NCBI RefSeq assembly: GCF_020515525.1
Contig: NZ_JAIYEP010000047.1
Coordinates: 1 to 35,482 of the forward strand
DNA from: Rhodococcus yananensis
Lineage (GTDB): Bacteria > Actinomycetota > Actinomycetes > Mycobacteriales > Mycobacteriaceae
Length of the DNA stretch: 35,482 bases
Direction: 5' to 3'
Below are positions 1 to 10,378 of this stretch, piece by piece. How positions within the stretch are numbered: position 1 is the stretch's first letter; every line of letters begins with the position of its first letter. Below the pieces are notes generated by a model, which was not told the DNA's origin, ran no database searches, and was given only the letters and a program-made list of their open reading frames with translations. The position numbers were made by a program, and so were the translations under genes.

Positions 1-72
1 CGGAAGCTAAGCCTGTCAGCGCCGATGGTACTGCACTCGTCAGGGTGTGGGAGAGTAGGACACTGCCGAACA
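1..72 (+). rRNA. rrf: 5S ribosomal RNA, 3' part (5' end outside window)
   Basis: The first ~72 bases match the 3' two thirds of an actinobacterial 5S rRNA, including the GGAAGCTAAGCC segment, the GGGAGAGTAGGACACTGCCG stretch and the terminal GCCGAAC that pairs with the missing 5' end. The exact 3' end is uncertain by one or two bases. This is the last gene of an rRNA operon whose 16S and 23S genes would lie upstream. A strong hairpin terminator follows. Confidence 0.93.
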
Positions 73-82
73 CCCGTTCCGG

Positions 83-118
83 AGAGGGGACCCACTGTGT
101 GGGTCCCCTCTTCGTGTT
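83..118 (+). terminator. rRNA operon intrinsic terminator
   Basis: A perfect 12-bp inverted repeat (83-94 with 100-111, 5-base loop CTGTG) is followed by TTCGTGTTT. It sits ten bases after the 5S end, as expected for an rRNA operon terminator, and only about 20 bases before the next start codon. Confidence 0.9.
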
Positions 119-137
119 TCCATGAAAGGATTCCCCT

Positions 138-1328
138 GTGTCCGACAACAACGGCGAGCGTAGGTCCTTCCGGGGTGGAGGATCCACTCCGCGGTCGGAC
201 CGGGATGACAACGCGAATCGCCATGAAGACCGACCGCGCGAGCGCCGCGAGAGCGGAACCGGTCGGGACGGTGGCCGTTCGTCCGACCGGTATTCGCGGG
301 GAGACAGGCCCGGAGGCGGTGGTCGCCACGGCGGACGGCAGGACCGGTCCGATTACAACCGATCCGATTACAACCGATCCGGGGGCCGCGACGATCGTGC
401 GGGCACTCGGGATTCCCGCGATCGTACCGAACGCGGCAACGCCGAGCGTCGGGAATACCGTGGTGGCCGCACCGACGACCGGCGCTCCCGCGACCACGAC
501 CGTCCTGCCCGCAGCGGTGGAGATCGCAGCGGTGGAGATCGTTCTGCCCGGGGGCCCGAACGCCGCGAGGGCGCGCCCCGCCGGCGTGGCGGTGAAGGCG
601 GATTCGATCCTGCCCGCGGTGGTGAAGGAACACGACCGCAGCGGAAGTCGCGGCCGGAGGAGCCGGACCTGCCGGAGGACGTCGAAGCCACCGAACTCGA
701 CCCCACCATCCGCCGTGACCTGCTCAGTCTCGACAAGGCGAATGCGAACGCCGTCGCCCGACACCTGGTGATGGCCGGACGGCTGCTCGACGACGACCCG
801 CGGTCCGCGCTGGCGCATGCCCGTGCCGCGCGGCAGCGTGCCGGGCGGATCGCGGTGGTCCGGGAAGCCGCCGGCGTCGCCGCCTACCATGCCGGTGAAT
901 GGGCCGAGGCCCTGTCCGAGTTGCGGGCGGCCCGCCGGATGTCGGGCGGAACCGGTCTTCTCGCGGTGATGGCAGACTGCGAGCGGGGACTGGGGCGCCC
1001 GGAGAAGGCCATCGAACTGGGTCGGAGCGACGAGGCGCGTGCGTTGTCCGGTGACGAGGCCGCGGAACTGCGCATGGTCGTCGCGGGGGCCCGCATGGAC
1101 CTCGGGCAGATCGACCAGGCAGTCGTGACGCTGCAGACCGCCGACCTCGATCCGTCCCGTACCGGGACTCCGGCGGCACGTCTCTTCTACGCGTACGCAG
1201 ACGCACTGGTCGCGGCGGGCCGGACCGATGAGGGTCTGCAGTGGTTCCTGCACGCCGCCGATGCGGACCTCGACGGTGTGACCGACGCGGAGGACCGTGT
1301 CGACGAACTGACCGGCGGGGACCTGTGA
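138..1328 (+). CDS. Arg/Gly/Asp-rich N-terminus with TPR-like C-terminal domain (Rv1691-like)
   Basis: A protein of 396 residues in two parts. Residues 1 to ~180 are low complexity, dominated by R, G, D and S with RGG/DRSGG-like patches, and are probably disordered and highly charged. Residues ~180-396 are Ala/Leu-rich helical hairpins of TPR type (A-x-A-R-A-A-R-Q-R, Y-A-D-A-L-V-A-A-G-R-x-D-E-G) resembling M. tuberculosis Rv1691. The GTG start has a good ribosome binding site, GAAAGGA at 124-130, seven bases away. Two exact 15-bp tandem duplications (348-377 and 510-539) encode repeated DYNRS and SGGDR units, a sign of repeat expansion. The stop overlaps the start of the HAD phosphatase gene (GTGA). 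Function is unknown. An RNA- or ribosome-linked role is only a guess from the RGG-like composition and the rRNA neighbour. Confidence 0.85.
   Translation: MSDNNGERRSFRGGGSTPRSDRDDNANRHEDRPRERRESGTGRDGGRSSDRYSRGDRPGGGGRHGGRQDRSDYNRSDYNRSGGRDDRAGTRDSRDRTERGNAERREYRGGRTDDRRSRDHDRPARSGGDRSGGDRSARGPERREGAPRRRGGEGGFDPARGGEGTRPQRKSRPEEPDLPEDVEATELDPTIRRDLLSLDKANANAVARHLVMAGRLLDDDPRSALAHARAARQRAGRIAVVREAAGVAAYHAGEWAEALSELRAARRMSGGTGLLAVMADCERGLGRPEKAIELGRSDEARALSGDEAAELRMVVAGARMDLGQIDQAVVTLQTADLDPSRTGTPAARLFYAYADALVAAGRTDEGLQWFLHAADADLDGVTDAEDRVDELTGGDL
348..377 (+). repeat. 15-bp exact tandem duplication in the RG-rich gene
   Basis: The unit TCCGATTACAACCGA occurs twice without a gap (348-362, 363-377). 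It is in frame and duplicates the peptide SDYNR. Confidence 0.9.
510..539 (+). repeat. Second 15-bp exact tandem duplication
   Basis: The unit CGCAGCGGTGGAGAT occurs twice without a gap (510-524, 525-539). It is in frame and gives the repeated SGGDR peptide. Confidence 0.9.
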
Positions 1329-2428
1329 CCGCTGCCGGAACCCCCGGCGGCTCGGTTGGTGCCGCGACCGGCGGTACGCTGCGCAGCCGATACGACGTGC
1401 TGTTGCTGGACCTCGACGGAACCGTGTACCGCGGCGCCCACGCGGTACCGGGAGCGAAGGAAGCCCTCGACCGGGACGGCAGCCGACTGCTGTATGTGAC
1501 GAACAACGCCAGTCGACGACCCGACGATGTGGCTGCCCACCTGCGGGAACTCGGATTCCGCGCCGACCGGGAATCGGTCGTCACGAGTTCGCAGGCGGCG
1601 GCGCGGTTGCTCGCCGACCGGCTACCGGCGGGCTCCCGGGTGCTGGTCGTGGGCACCGACGCCCTCGCCGAGGAAATCGAGAGCGTGGCACTGGTACCGG
1701 TCCGTTCGGCCGATGCGGGACCGGTCGCCGTCGTCCAAGGGCATTCCCCGGATACGGGCTGGCGGATCCTCGCCGAGGCCACGCTGGCCGTTCGCGGCGG
1801 CGCATTGTGGGTGGCGACCAACGTCGATTCGACGTTGCCGACGGAACGGGGACTCGTCCTCGGCAACGGTGCGATGGTGTCGGCGGTGGGCGCCGCAACC
1901 GGAACCGACCCCGTCGTCGCCGGCAAACCGGCGGCACCGCTGTTGGAGGATGCGATCCGCCGCGGAGGTGCGCGTAGTCCCCTGGTGGTCGGGGACCGAC
2001 TCGACACCGACATCGAGGGGGCCCACGCAGTGGGTGCCGACTCGCTTCTGGTCCTGACCGGGGTCAGCACCGTCGACGATCTGCTACGTGCCCGGCCCGA
2101 GCATCGCCCCACCTACGTCGCGTCGTCGCTCGCGTCGCTCGACGAGGACGCGGACGGGTTGCGTCCCGGAGCGGACGCGGACTGGGTCGTCGACGTCGTC
2201 GCAGGAGAGCCGGTGCTGTCGTGCACGGCGTCCGACATGGACATCGCGACACGTCGCGTGGACGCAGCGATGGCTGCCTTGCGGACGGTGCTGCCGTACG
2301 CGTGGGACAACCCGGGTTTCGGATCCGTCACCGGTGCCGACACCGCCGCCCGCACGGTCATCGCGAGCTGGAGCGCTGCACGCCGAGACGTCGCGGCAGG
2401 TGCGAATGTCGAACCCCGCGATACGTGA
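1325..2428 (+). CDS. HAD-IIA family phosphatase (Rv1692-like)
   Basis: A 367-aa member of the HAD superfamily, subclass IIA (NagD/PGP type). Motif I is D-L-D-G-T (about residues 26-30), with an aspartate nucleophile. Motif II is the V-T-N-N-A-S segment, the motif III lysine lies in A-G-K-P, and motif IV is G-D-R-L-D-T-D-I. The M. tuberculosis homologue Rv1692 is a D,L-glycerol 3-phosphate phosphatase that feeds polar-head recycling, so the same substrate is plausible here but is inferred. The GTG start at 1325 is preferred because it overlaps the previous stop (GTGA) and has GGCGGGG just upstream; an open frame continues further 5' but would overlap the upstream gene. The last ~90 residues are an extension beyond the core catalytic fold. 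Confidence 0.9.
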   Translation: MTAAGTPGGSVGAATGGTLRSRYDVLLLDLDGTVYRGAHAVPGAKEALDRDGSRLLYVTNNASRRPDDVAAHLRELGFRADRESVVTSSQAAARLLADRLPAGSRVLVVGTDALAEEIESVALVPVRSADAGPVAVVQGHSPDTGWRILAEATLAVRGGALWVATNVDSTLPTERGLVLGNGAMVSAVGAATGTDPVVAGKPAAPLLEDAIRRGGARSPLVVGDRLDTDIEGAHAVGADSLLVLTGVSTVDDLLRARPEHRPTYVASSLASLDEDADGLRPGADADWVVDVVAGEPVLSCTASDMDIATRRVDAAMAALRTVLPYAWDNPGFGSVTGADTAARTVIASWSAARRDVAAGANVEPRDT

Positions 2429-2472
2429 GGTGCGCGGGTGGTTCGGGTGACCATGCACTAGCGTGGTGTCCG

Positions 2473-2691
2473 ATGAGCACGTCGATTCCACGTCCAGGTG
2501 AACACCTTCCCGGCGCCCGCCCGGGTATCGATCCGACCCACATCCACGGGGAGATCGACCGATTGCTCGGGCACGTCCGTGACGCGCACGGAACCGGTGA
2601 CGCCGCCGAGGCGATCAGCCGGCAGTCCGCGCTGCTCGAGCAGGCCCACGACGTCCTCGTCGAGGCGTTGTCGACCGTCGACAGGACCTGA
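2473..2691 (+). CDS. Small conserved protein of 72 aa (Rv1693-like)
   Basis: A short acidic, helical protein. The N-terminal 20 residues are Pro-rich; the rest (H-I-H-G-E-I-D-R-L-L-G-H through L-L-E-Q-A-H-D-V-L-V-E-A-L) reads as two amphipathic helices. It occupies the place of the short Rv1693 gene between the HAD phosphatase and tlyA in mycobacteria. There is no clear ribosome binding site before ATG 2473, but a TAGCGT -10-like box at 2459-2464 suggests a very short leader. The stop is one base before the tlyA start, so the two are probably translated together. Function unknown. Confidence 0.75.
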   Translation: MSTSIPRPGEHLPGARPGIDPTHIHGEIDRLLGHVRDAHGTGDAAEAISRQSALLEQAHDVLVEALSTVDRT

Positions 2692-2692
2692 C

Positions 2693-3508
2693 GTGGCTCG
2701 CCGGGCGCGGGTCGACGCGGAACTGGTACGGCGGGGTCTGGCGCGTTCGCGTGAGCAGGCGAGCGACCTGATCGCCGCGGGGCGGGTCCTCATCGCCGGC
2801 ACGGTCGCCACCAAACCGGCGACGGCCGTCGAGACGGGCACCCCGCTCATCGTCACGGACGTGCCGGACGAGGTGTCCTGGGCATCCCGCGGTGCGCACA
2901 AGCTCCTGGGCGCGCTCGGGGCGTTCGCGCCGCAGGTGCGCGGTAGGCGCTGCCTCGATGCGGGGGCGTCCACCGGCGGATTCACCGATGTGCTGCTGCA
3001 CGAGGGTGCCGCCGAAGTGGTGGCCGTCGACGTCGGCTACGGCCAGTTGGTCTGGAAACTGCAGTCCGACGACCGGGTGCACGTCCTGGATCGAACGAAT
3101 GTGCGCACCATCGATGCGGATGCGATCGGCGGACCGGTCGATCTCGTCGTGGCCGACCTGTCGTTCATCTCGCTGCGCCTCGTGCTGCCGGCGTTCGTGC
3201 GATGCGTGAAACCCGGCGCCGACCTGTTCCCCATGGTCAAACCGCAGTTCGAGGTCGGGAAGGATCGGGTGGGCAGCGGCGGTGTCGTCCGCGACCCGGC
3301 GTTGCGCACCGAGGCGGTGCTCGACGTGGCGCGGGAGGCCCGGGCGCTGGGCCTGCGTACGCTCGGGGCGGTCGCGAGCCCGCTGCCGGGACCGTCGGGA
3401 AACGTCGAGTACTTCCTGTGGTTGCGGGCCGGCGAGCCCGCCACCGGTGATCTCGCTCCCGACATCGTCGACCTCGTCGAACGAGCAGTGCAGGAAGGAC
3501 CCCAGTGA
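2693..3508 (+). CDS. tlyA: TlyA 16S/23S rRNA 2'-O-methyltransferase
   Basis: A protein of 271 aa that methylates 2'-OH groups of cytidines in 16S and 23S rRNA, a modification needed for capreomycin sensitivity in mycobacteria. An S4 RNA-binding domain (residues ~4-60) is followed by an FtsJ/RrmJ-like Rossmann methyltransferase domain. The SAM-binding loop D-A-G-A-S-T-G-G is at 89-96. The catalytic tetrad of TlyA enzymes is intact: K70, D155, K183 and E239. The interdomain tetrapeptide, RXWV in the M. tuberculosis protein, reads V-S-W-A (61-64) here. GTG 2693 is chosen because it follows the 72-aa gene by one base and gives the family length. The stop overlaps the nadK start (GTGA). Confidence 0.95.
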   Translation: MARRARVDAELVRRGLARSREQASDLIAAGRVLIAGTVATKPATAVETGTPLIVTDVPDEVSWASRGAHKLLGALGAFAPQVRGRRCLDAGASTGGFTDVLLHEGAAEVVAVDVGYGQLVWKLQSDDRVHVLDRTNVRTIDADAIGGPVDLVVADLSFISLRLVLPAFVRCVKPGADLFPMVKPQFEVGKDRVGSGGVVRDPALRTEAVLDVAREARALGLRTLGAVASPLPGPSGNVEYFLWLRAGEPATGDLAPDIVDLVERAVQEGPQ

Positions 3509-4446
3509 CCACAGCATCGGACGCTCGTCCGTCCGGGCCCTCCACCCGCGAGATCCTGCTCGTCTCGCATTCCGGTCGACAGGAGATCGCCGCGACCGCT
3601 CAGCGTGTCGCCGGTCTGTTCGGGGAGGCGGGTATCGTCCTGCGGGTCCTCGACGACGAAGCCGCCAGTGCCGGCCTGGGGCATCCCGGGGGCCCGGGCG
3701 AGGTGCGGGTGGTGGCTCCCGGCCCGGATGCCGCGGCCGGCTGCGAGATGGTGGTCGTTCTCGGCGGGGACGGCAGCTTCCTGCGGGCCGCCGAACTCGC
3801 CCACGATGCGGCGGTGCCGGTGCTCGGTATCAACCTGGGGCGCATCGGCTTCCTCGCCGAAGCGGAAGCCGAACACCTCGCCGATGCCCTGCGCCAGGTG
3901 GTGCGCCGCGAGTACTCGGTCGAGGACCGCATGACCCTGGACGTGATGATCCGCGTCGACGATGCGATCGTCGATCGGGGGTGGGCGTTGAACGAAGCGA
4001 GTCTGGAGAACTCCTCGCGTCTGGGTGTGCTCGAAGTGGTCCTCGAAGTCGACGGCCGACCCGTCTCGTCGTTCGGCTGCGACGGTGTGCTCGTCGCGAC
4101 ACCCACGGGGTCGACCGCGTACGCCTTCTCCGCGGGTGGCCCGATCGTGTGGCCGGAACTCGAGGCCCTGCTGGTGATCCCCAGCAACGCGCATGCGCTG
4201 TTCGCCCGTCCGCTGGTGACGAGTCCCGAATCGATCGTGGCGGTGGAGACACTCGCGGGCAGCCACGACGGAGTGGTGTTCTGCGACGGACGCCGGACCC
4301 TGCACCTGCCCGCGGGTGGTCGCCTCGAGGTGGTCCGGGGCCGCAACCCCGTGCGGTGGGTGCGGCTCGATTCGGCGCCGTTCGCGGACCGGATGGTGCG
4401 CAAGTTCGATCTTCCGGTGAAGGGTTGGCGAGGAAGGAAACTCTAG
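3505..4446 (+). CDS. nadK: NAD kinase
   Basis: Phosphorylates NAD to NADP with ATP or polyphosphate, in the cytoplasm. The 313-aa protein has the invariant G-G-D-G motif at 87-90 (followed by S-F-L-R), the N-E segment in A-L-N-E-A-S, and the glycine-rich [12 protein letters not shown] loop, all hallmarks of the NAD kinase family, at normal actinobacterial length. GTG 3505 overlaps the tlyA stop. recN begins on the base after the stop, so tlyA-nadK-recN form a translationally coupled unit, the same order as Rv1694-Rv1696. Confidence 0.96.
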   Translation: MTTASDARPSGPSTREILLVSHSGRQEIAATAQRVAGLFGEAGIVLRVLDDEAASAGLGHPGGPGEVRVVAPGPDAAAGCEMVVVLGGDGSFLRAAELAHDAAVPVLGINLGRIGFLAEAEAEHLADALRQVVRREYSVEDRMTLDVMIRVDDAIVDRGWALNEASLENSSRLGVLEVVLEVDGRPVSSFGCDGVLVATPTGSTAYAFSAGGPIVWPELEALLVIPSNAHALFARPLVTSPESIVAVETLAGSHDGVVFCDGRRTLHLPAGGRLEVVRGRNPVRWVRLDSAPFADRMVRKFDLPVKGWRGRKL

Positions 4447-6210
4447 GTGCTGGCAGAGATCCGGATCGACAACCTCGGGGTCATCTCCGAGGCCAGTGCA
4501 CGGTTCCACGGGGGACTGACGGTACTCACCGGTGAGACCGGTGCGGGCAAGACCATGATCGTCACGAGCCTGCACCTGCTGTCCGGGATACGGGCGGATT
4601 CGGCGCGGGTGCGGGTCGGTGCGGCCAAGGCCGTCGTCGAGGGTCGATTCAGCGTCGACCCGGGCAGCAGCCACATCGAACGGGAGATCACCCGGCTGCT
4701 CGAATCCGCCGGTGCCGACCGCGACGAGGACGGCAGCATCATCGCGGTGCGCACCGTCAACCGTGACGGAGGATCCCGCGCCCATCTGGGCGGGCGCAGC
4801 GTTCCGGTCGGGGTGCTGTCGGACTTCACCGACCCGCTGCTGACCGTGCACGGACAGAACGATCAACTCCGGTTGTTGCGGCCCGATCAGCAGCGCGCCG
4901 CCCTCGATCGATTCGCCGGACGGTCCGTTGCGGCGCCGCTGGAGAAGTACCGCACCCACCGTCGCCGTTGGCTCGACGCCCGCGCCGAACTGCTCGACCG
5001 GTCCCGCCGATCCCGTGAACTCGCGCAGGAAGCCGACCGGCTGCAGTTCGGTCTCGACGAGATCGACGCGGTCGCACCCGAACCCGGTGAGGACATCCGC
5101 ATCGTCGCCGACGTGCGGCGCCTGTCGGATCTCGATTCGTTGAGGGACGCCGCCGTCGCCGCCCACACCGCCTTGGCCGGCGACGACGAGAACGTCGACA
5201 CCGCGGGGGCGCTGGATCTGCTGGGGGAGGCCCGCGCCCGCATCGCCGGCTCCGACGATCCGGCTCTGCGTGATCTCGGGCCGCGCCTCGACGAGGCCGT
5301 CGCCGTGGTCACCGATGTCGTCGCGGAACTCTCCGGCTATCTGGGAGATCTGCCGTCGGATCCCGACGCGCTCGACACACTTCTGACGCGGCAGGCCGAG
5401 CTGAAGACGCTCACCCGCAAATACGCCGCGGACGTCGACGGTGTGCTCACCTGGGCCCGCGAGGCCCGCGACCGGCTCTCGGGCCTCGACGTGTCCGCGG
5501 AGGCGATCGACGCGCTCACCGCGCAGGTCGCCACCGAAGCCGCGGCGACCGCCGACGCCGCCGCTGCGCTGTCGGCGGCCCGCCGCAGGGCCGCCGCGAA
5601 ACTCGCCAAGGCGGTCAGCGCGGAACTCGCCGGGCTGGCGATGGGTCGGGCGGTGCTCGACGTGCGGGTCGCCGAGCGTGAGGCCACCGAACACGACACG
5701 GCGCCGCTTCCGGTGGGGGACCGAACACTCCACGCCGGGGAATCCGGGATCGACGACGTCGAGTTCCGGCTCGCCGCGCACACCGGCGCGACCCCGCTGC
5801 CGTTGGCTCGCAGTGCATCCGGTGGTGAACTGTCGAGGGTGATGCTCGCACTCGAAGTCGTGCTCGCGGCGTCCGAACGCGGTGCCACCATGGTGTTCGA
5901 CGAGGTCGACGCCGGTGTCGGTGGCCGCGCCGCCGTCGAGATCGGGCGTCGTCTGGCCCGGCTGGCACGCACCCATCAGGTCATCGTGGTCACCCACCTG
6001 CCGCAGGTCGCCGCGTTCGCCGACACCCACCTTGTGGTCGACAAGGTCGACGACACCGCCGGGGTGGTCAGCAGCGGTGTGCGGGAACTCGGCGACTCCG
6101 AACGTGTCGCGGAACTCGCCCGGATGCTCGCGGGCCTCGACGACACCGAAACGGGCCGGGCACACGCCGAGGAGCTGCTCGCCATGGCCTCCGCCGAGCG
6201 CTGCTCCTGA
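4447..6210 (+). CDS. recN: DNA repair protein RecN
   Basis: An SMC-like ATPase acting early in double-strand break repair. The 587-aa protein starts with GTG directly after nadK. Walker A G-E-T-G-A-G-K-T is at 29-36. The middle (~150-400) is an alternating Ala/Arg/Glu-rich coiled coil. The ABC-type signature S-A-S-G-G-E-L-S-R is near 455-463 and Walker B V-F-D-E-V-D-A-G-V-G-G near 480. This layout, with head domains at the two ends and a short coiled coil, is that of RecN and distinguishes it from SMC and Rad50. No LexA/SOS box can be seen because the gene has no upstream spacer; it must be transcribed from the tlyA-nadK side. Confidence 0.96.
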   Translation: MLAEIRIDNLGVISEASARFHGGLTVLTGETGAGKTMIVTSLHLLSGIRADSARVRVGAAKAVVEGRFSVDPGSSHIEREITRLLESAGADRDEDGSIIAVRTVNRDGGSRAHLGGRSVPVGVLSDFTDPLLTVHGQNDQLRLLRPDQQRAALDRFAGRSVAAPLEKYRTHRRRWLDARAELLDRSRRSRELAQEADRLQFGLDEIDAVAPEPGEDIRIVADVRRLSDLDSLRDAAVAAHTALAGDDENVDTAGALDLLGEARARIAGSDDPALRDLGPRLDEAVAVVTDVVAELSGYLGDLPSDPDALDTLLTRQAELKTLTRKYAADVDGVLTWAREARDRLSGLDVSAEAIDALTAQVATEAAATADAAAALSAARRRAAAKLAKAVSAELAGLAMGRAVLDVRVAEREATEHDTAPLPVGDRTLHAGESGIDDVEFRLAAHTGATPLPLARSASGGELSRVMLALEVVLAASERGATMVFDEVDAGVGGRAAVEIGRRLARLARTHQVIVVTHLPQVAAFADTHLVVDKVDDTAGVVSSGVRELGDSERVAELARMLAGLDDTETGRAHAEELLAMASAERCS

Positions 6211-6301
6211 CCGCCGGGACACGATCCCCGACCTGGGCGGGACGGGATCGTTCCGGCGCGCCTCCGCGACCCACTCGCGTCCCGGTAGCATCATCTTTCC
6301 C

Positions 6302-7486
6302 ATGAAGATGCCGGCGCTGCTGTCCCGCACCACCGAAACGCTGCCCGGAGTGAGCGGAATCGCCCGGGTCGACCGGAACACCGACAAACTGGTCCGCAGG
6401 GTCGGTCCCGGCGACATCGTCGTCCTCGACGTCGTAGACCTCGACCGGCCCACCGCGGACCGGCTCGTCGACGCCGGCGTCACCGCCGTCGTCAACGCGT
6501 CGATGTCCATCTCGGGCCGCTACCCGAACCTCGGCCCCGAGGTCCTGGTCGCAGGGGGTGTCCTCCTCGTCGACGGCGTCGGCCCGGACGTGTTCAAGAA
6601 GGTCAAGGACGGCTCGAAGATCCGCCTGCACGACGGCGGTGTGTACGCCGGTGAACGGCTGCTCGTCGACGGTGACGAACAGACCGAAGCGGAGATCTCC
6701 GACCGGATGATCGAGGCGAAGACCGGACTGGTCGATCACCTCGAGGCGTTCTCCGGGAACACCATCGAGTTCATCCGCTCCGAGAGCCCGCTGCTCATCG
6801 ACGGGGTCGGCATCCCCGAGATCGATCTGGACCTACGCGACCGGCACGTCGTGGTGGTCACCGACGGACCCGACCACACACAGGACCTGAAGAACCTCAA
6901 ACCGTTCATCAAGGAGTACGCCCCGATCCTCGTCGGGGTGTCCGGCGGCGCCGACGCCCTCACCAAGGCCGGATACCGGCCCGACCTGATCGTCGGTGAC
7001 CCCGACGGGATCGGGACCGCCACCCTCAAATCGGGTGCCGAGGTGGTACTCCCGGCCGACCCCGACGGACACGCCCCCGGACTCGAACGCATCCAGGACC
7101 TCGGGATCGGAGCGATGACCTTCCCGGCCGCCGGAACCCCCACCGATCTGGCGTTGCTGCTCGTCGACCATCACGGCGCGGCTCTCGTCGTCACCGTCGG
7201 CAGCACCGTCTCCCTCGACGAGTTCTTCGACCAGGGACGTCGTGACACCAATCCGTCCGCCGTGATGACCCGGTTGAAGGTCGGGCCGAAACTCGTCGAC
7301 GCCAAGGCCGTCGCCACCCTGTATCGCAGCCGCGTCTCCGGCGGGATCATCGCCCTGCTCGTATTCGCCGCGTTGATCGCCGTGATCGCCGCGCTCGTCG
7401 TGTCGAACCTCGGCGGTGACGTCGCGACGCTCGTGGGCCAGTGGTGGGACGACCTGGTCGAGTGGGTGCGGGGCCTGCGCGCGTGA
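6302..7486 (+). CDS. steA: SteA-like septation protein (Rv1697 family)
   Basis: A protein of 394 aa with a thiamin-pyrophosphokinase-like catalytic fold (G-V-S-G-G-A-D-A-L, D-L-I-V-G-D-P-D-G-I) and one C-terminal membrane helix at about 348-370, followed by a 24-residue tail. In Corynebacterium glutamicum SteA works with SteB at the septum in daughter-cell separation; Rv1697 is the M. tuberculosis equivalent. ATG 6302 is chosen because the N-terminus M-K-M-P-A-L-L-S fits the family, while the open frame further upstream overlaps recN. A TAGCAT -10-like box at 6286-6291 lies ten bases before the ATG, hinting at a leaderless or very short 5' UTR. The stop overlaps steB (GTGA). Confidence 0.9.
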   Translation: MKMPALLSRTTETLPGVSGIARVDRNTDKLVRRVGPGDIVVLDVVDLDRPTADRLVDAGVTAVVNASMSISGRYPNLGPEVLVAGGVLLVDGVGPDVFKKVKDGSKIRLHDGGVYAGERLLVDGDEQTEAEISDRMIEAKTGLVDHLEAFSGNTIEFIRSESPLLIDGVGIPEIDLDLRDRHVVVVTDGPDHTQDLKNLKPFIKEYAPILVGVSGGADALTKAGYRPDLIVGDPDGIGTATLKSGAEVVLPADPDGHAPGLERIQDLGIGAMTFPAAGTPTDLALLLVDHHGAALVVTVGSTVSLDEFFDQGRRDTNPSAVMTRLKVGPKLVDAKAVATLYRSRVSGGIIALLVFAALIAVIAALVVSNLGGDVATLVGQWWDDLVEWVRGLRA

Positions 7487-8442
7487 TCTCGCTGCGCCAG
7501 CACGCCGTCTCCCTCGTCGCGGTGTTCCTCGCCCTTGCCGTCGGGGTGATCCTGGGATCGGGGTTGCTCTCGGACACCCTGGTGTCGGGTCTGCGCGACG
7601 ACAAGGACGATCTGAACGCTCAGCTGCAGGAGCAGTACGAGCGCGCGAACCGCCTCGACGCGCGATTGTCCGCCGCCGACGGATTCGAGGCGACCATCGC
7701 TCCCCGCGTCGTCCGGGACGAACTACGCGACCGCACCGTCCTCGTGGTGACCACCCCGGACACCGATCCCGGCGACCTCGACGCGACGGTGCGGACGGTG
7801 GAGGCGGCCGGTGGCCGCATCACCGCCCGCCTGGCCCTGACCGACACCTTCCTCGACGTGTCCGCCGGTGACCTGCTGCGCAGCACCGTCGCCCAGGTCG
7901 TCCCCGCCGGTGTGCAACTGAACACCGGCGCGGTCGACCCGGGGAGTCTCGCCGGTGACCTGCTCGGCGCGGTACTGCTCGTCGACCCCGCCACCGGCGA
8001 CACCCGCGGCACCCCGGAGGAACGCGTTCTGACGTTGAACACCCTGCGCAGCGGCGGATTCGTCACCTACGAGGACGGCGCGGTCGAACCCGCACAGGCG
8101 ACCGTCGTGGTCACGGGCGAGCGCGCCGCCACCGACGAGCAATCCGCGGCCGGCGGTAACCGCGGCGCACTGCTCGCCCGGTTCGCCGCGGCCGTCGACA
8201 CCCGCGGTGCGGGCACCGTCCTCGCGGGACGTCCCGGCGCCGCCACCGGCAGCGGCCCCATCGCCGTCGTCCGAGCGGACGCTGCCCTGTCGTCCGCGGT
8301 GTCCACCGTCGACGATCTGGACCGGGAATCCGGTCGCATCACCACCGTCCTCGCGTTGCGTGAGCAACTCGACGGGGGATCGGGGCGTTACGGAACGGGA
8401 CCTGCCGCCGCTGCCGTCACCGTCGGATCCGCCGCCCGGTGA
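7483..8442 (+). CDS. steB: SteB/MctB family membrane-anchored protein (Rv1698-like)
   Basis: A protein of 319 aa with one N-terminal membrane segment (about residues 8-28), a short coiled coil (~33-56, D-D-L-N-A-Q-L-Q-E-Q-Y-E-R) and a large extracytoplasmic domain. The family has two descriptions: Rv1698 (MctB) was reported as an outer-membrane protein linked to copper homeostasis, and SteB in C. glutamicum as the partner of SteA in septation. The overlap with steA (GTG inside the steA stop) supports the SteAB pairing. No metal-binding motif is obvious. A 180-base gap without a gene follows before pyrG. Confidence 0.88.
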   Translation: MISLRQHAVSLVAVFLALAVGVILGSGLLSDTLVSGLRDDKDDLNAQLQEQYERANRLDARLSAADGFEATIAPRVVRDELRDRTVLVVTTPDTDPGDLDATVRTVEAAGGRITARLALTDTFLDVSAGDLLRSTVAQVVPAGVQLNTGAVDPGSLAGDLLGAVLLVDPATGDTRGTPEERVLTLNTLRSGGFVTYEDGAVEPAQATVVVTGERAATDEQSAAGGNRGALLARFAAAVDTRGAGTVLAGRPGAATGSGPIAVVRADAALSSAVSTVDDLDRESGRITTVLALREQLDGGSGRYGTGPAAAAVTVGSAAR

Positions 8443-8478
8443 CCCGCTTCCGGGCGTGCCGGCCGGCCCACCGTGTGA

Positions 8479-10374
<1,896 letters not shown>

Positions 10375-10378
10375 AACC

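Noticed and set aside
3037-6510. A 1157-codon open frame on the minus strand opposite tlyA, nadK and recN
   Set aside because: It mirrors three well-conserved plus-strand genes; long antisense frames are expected in DNA of this GC content, and its translation has no recognisable domain.
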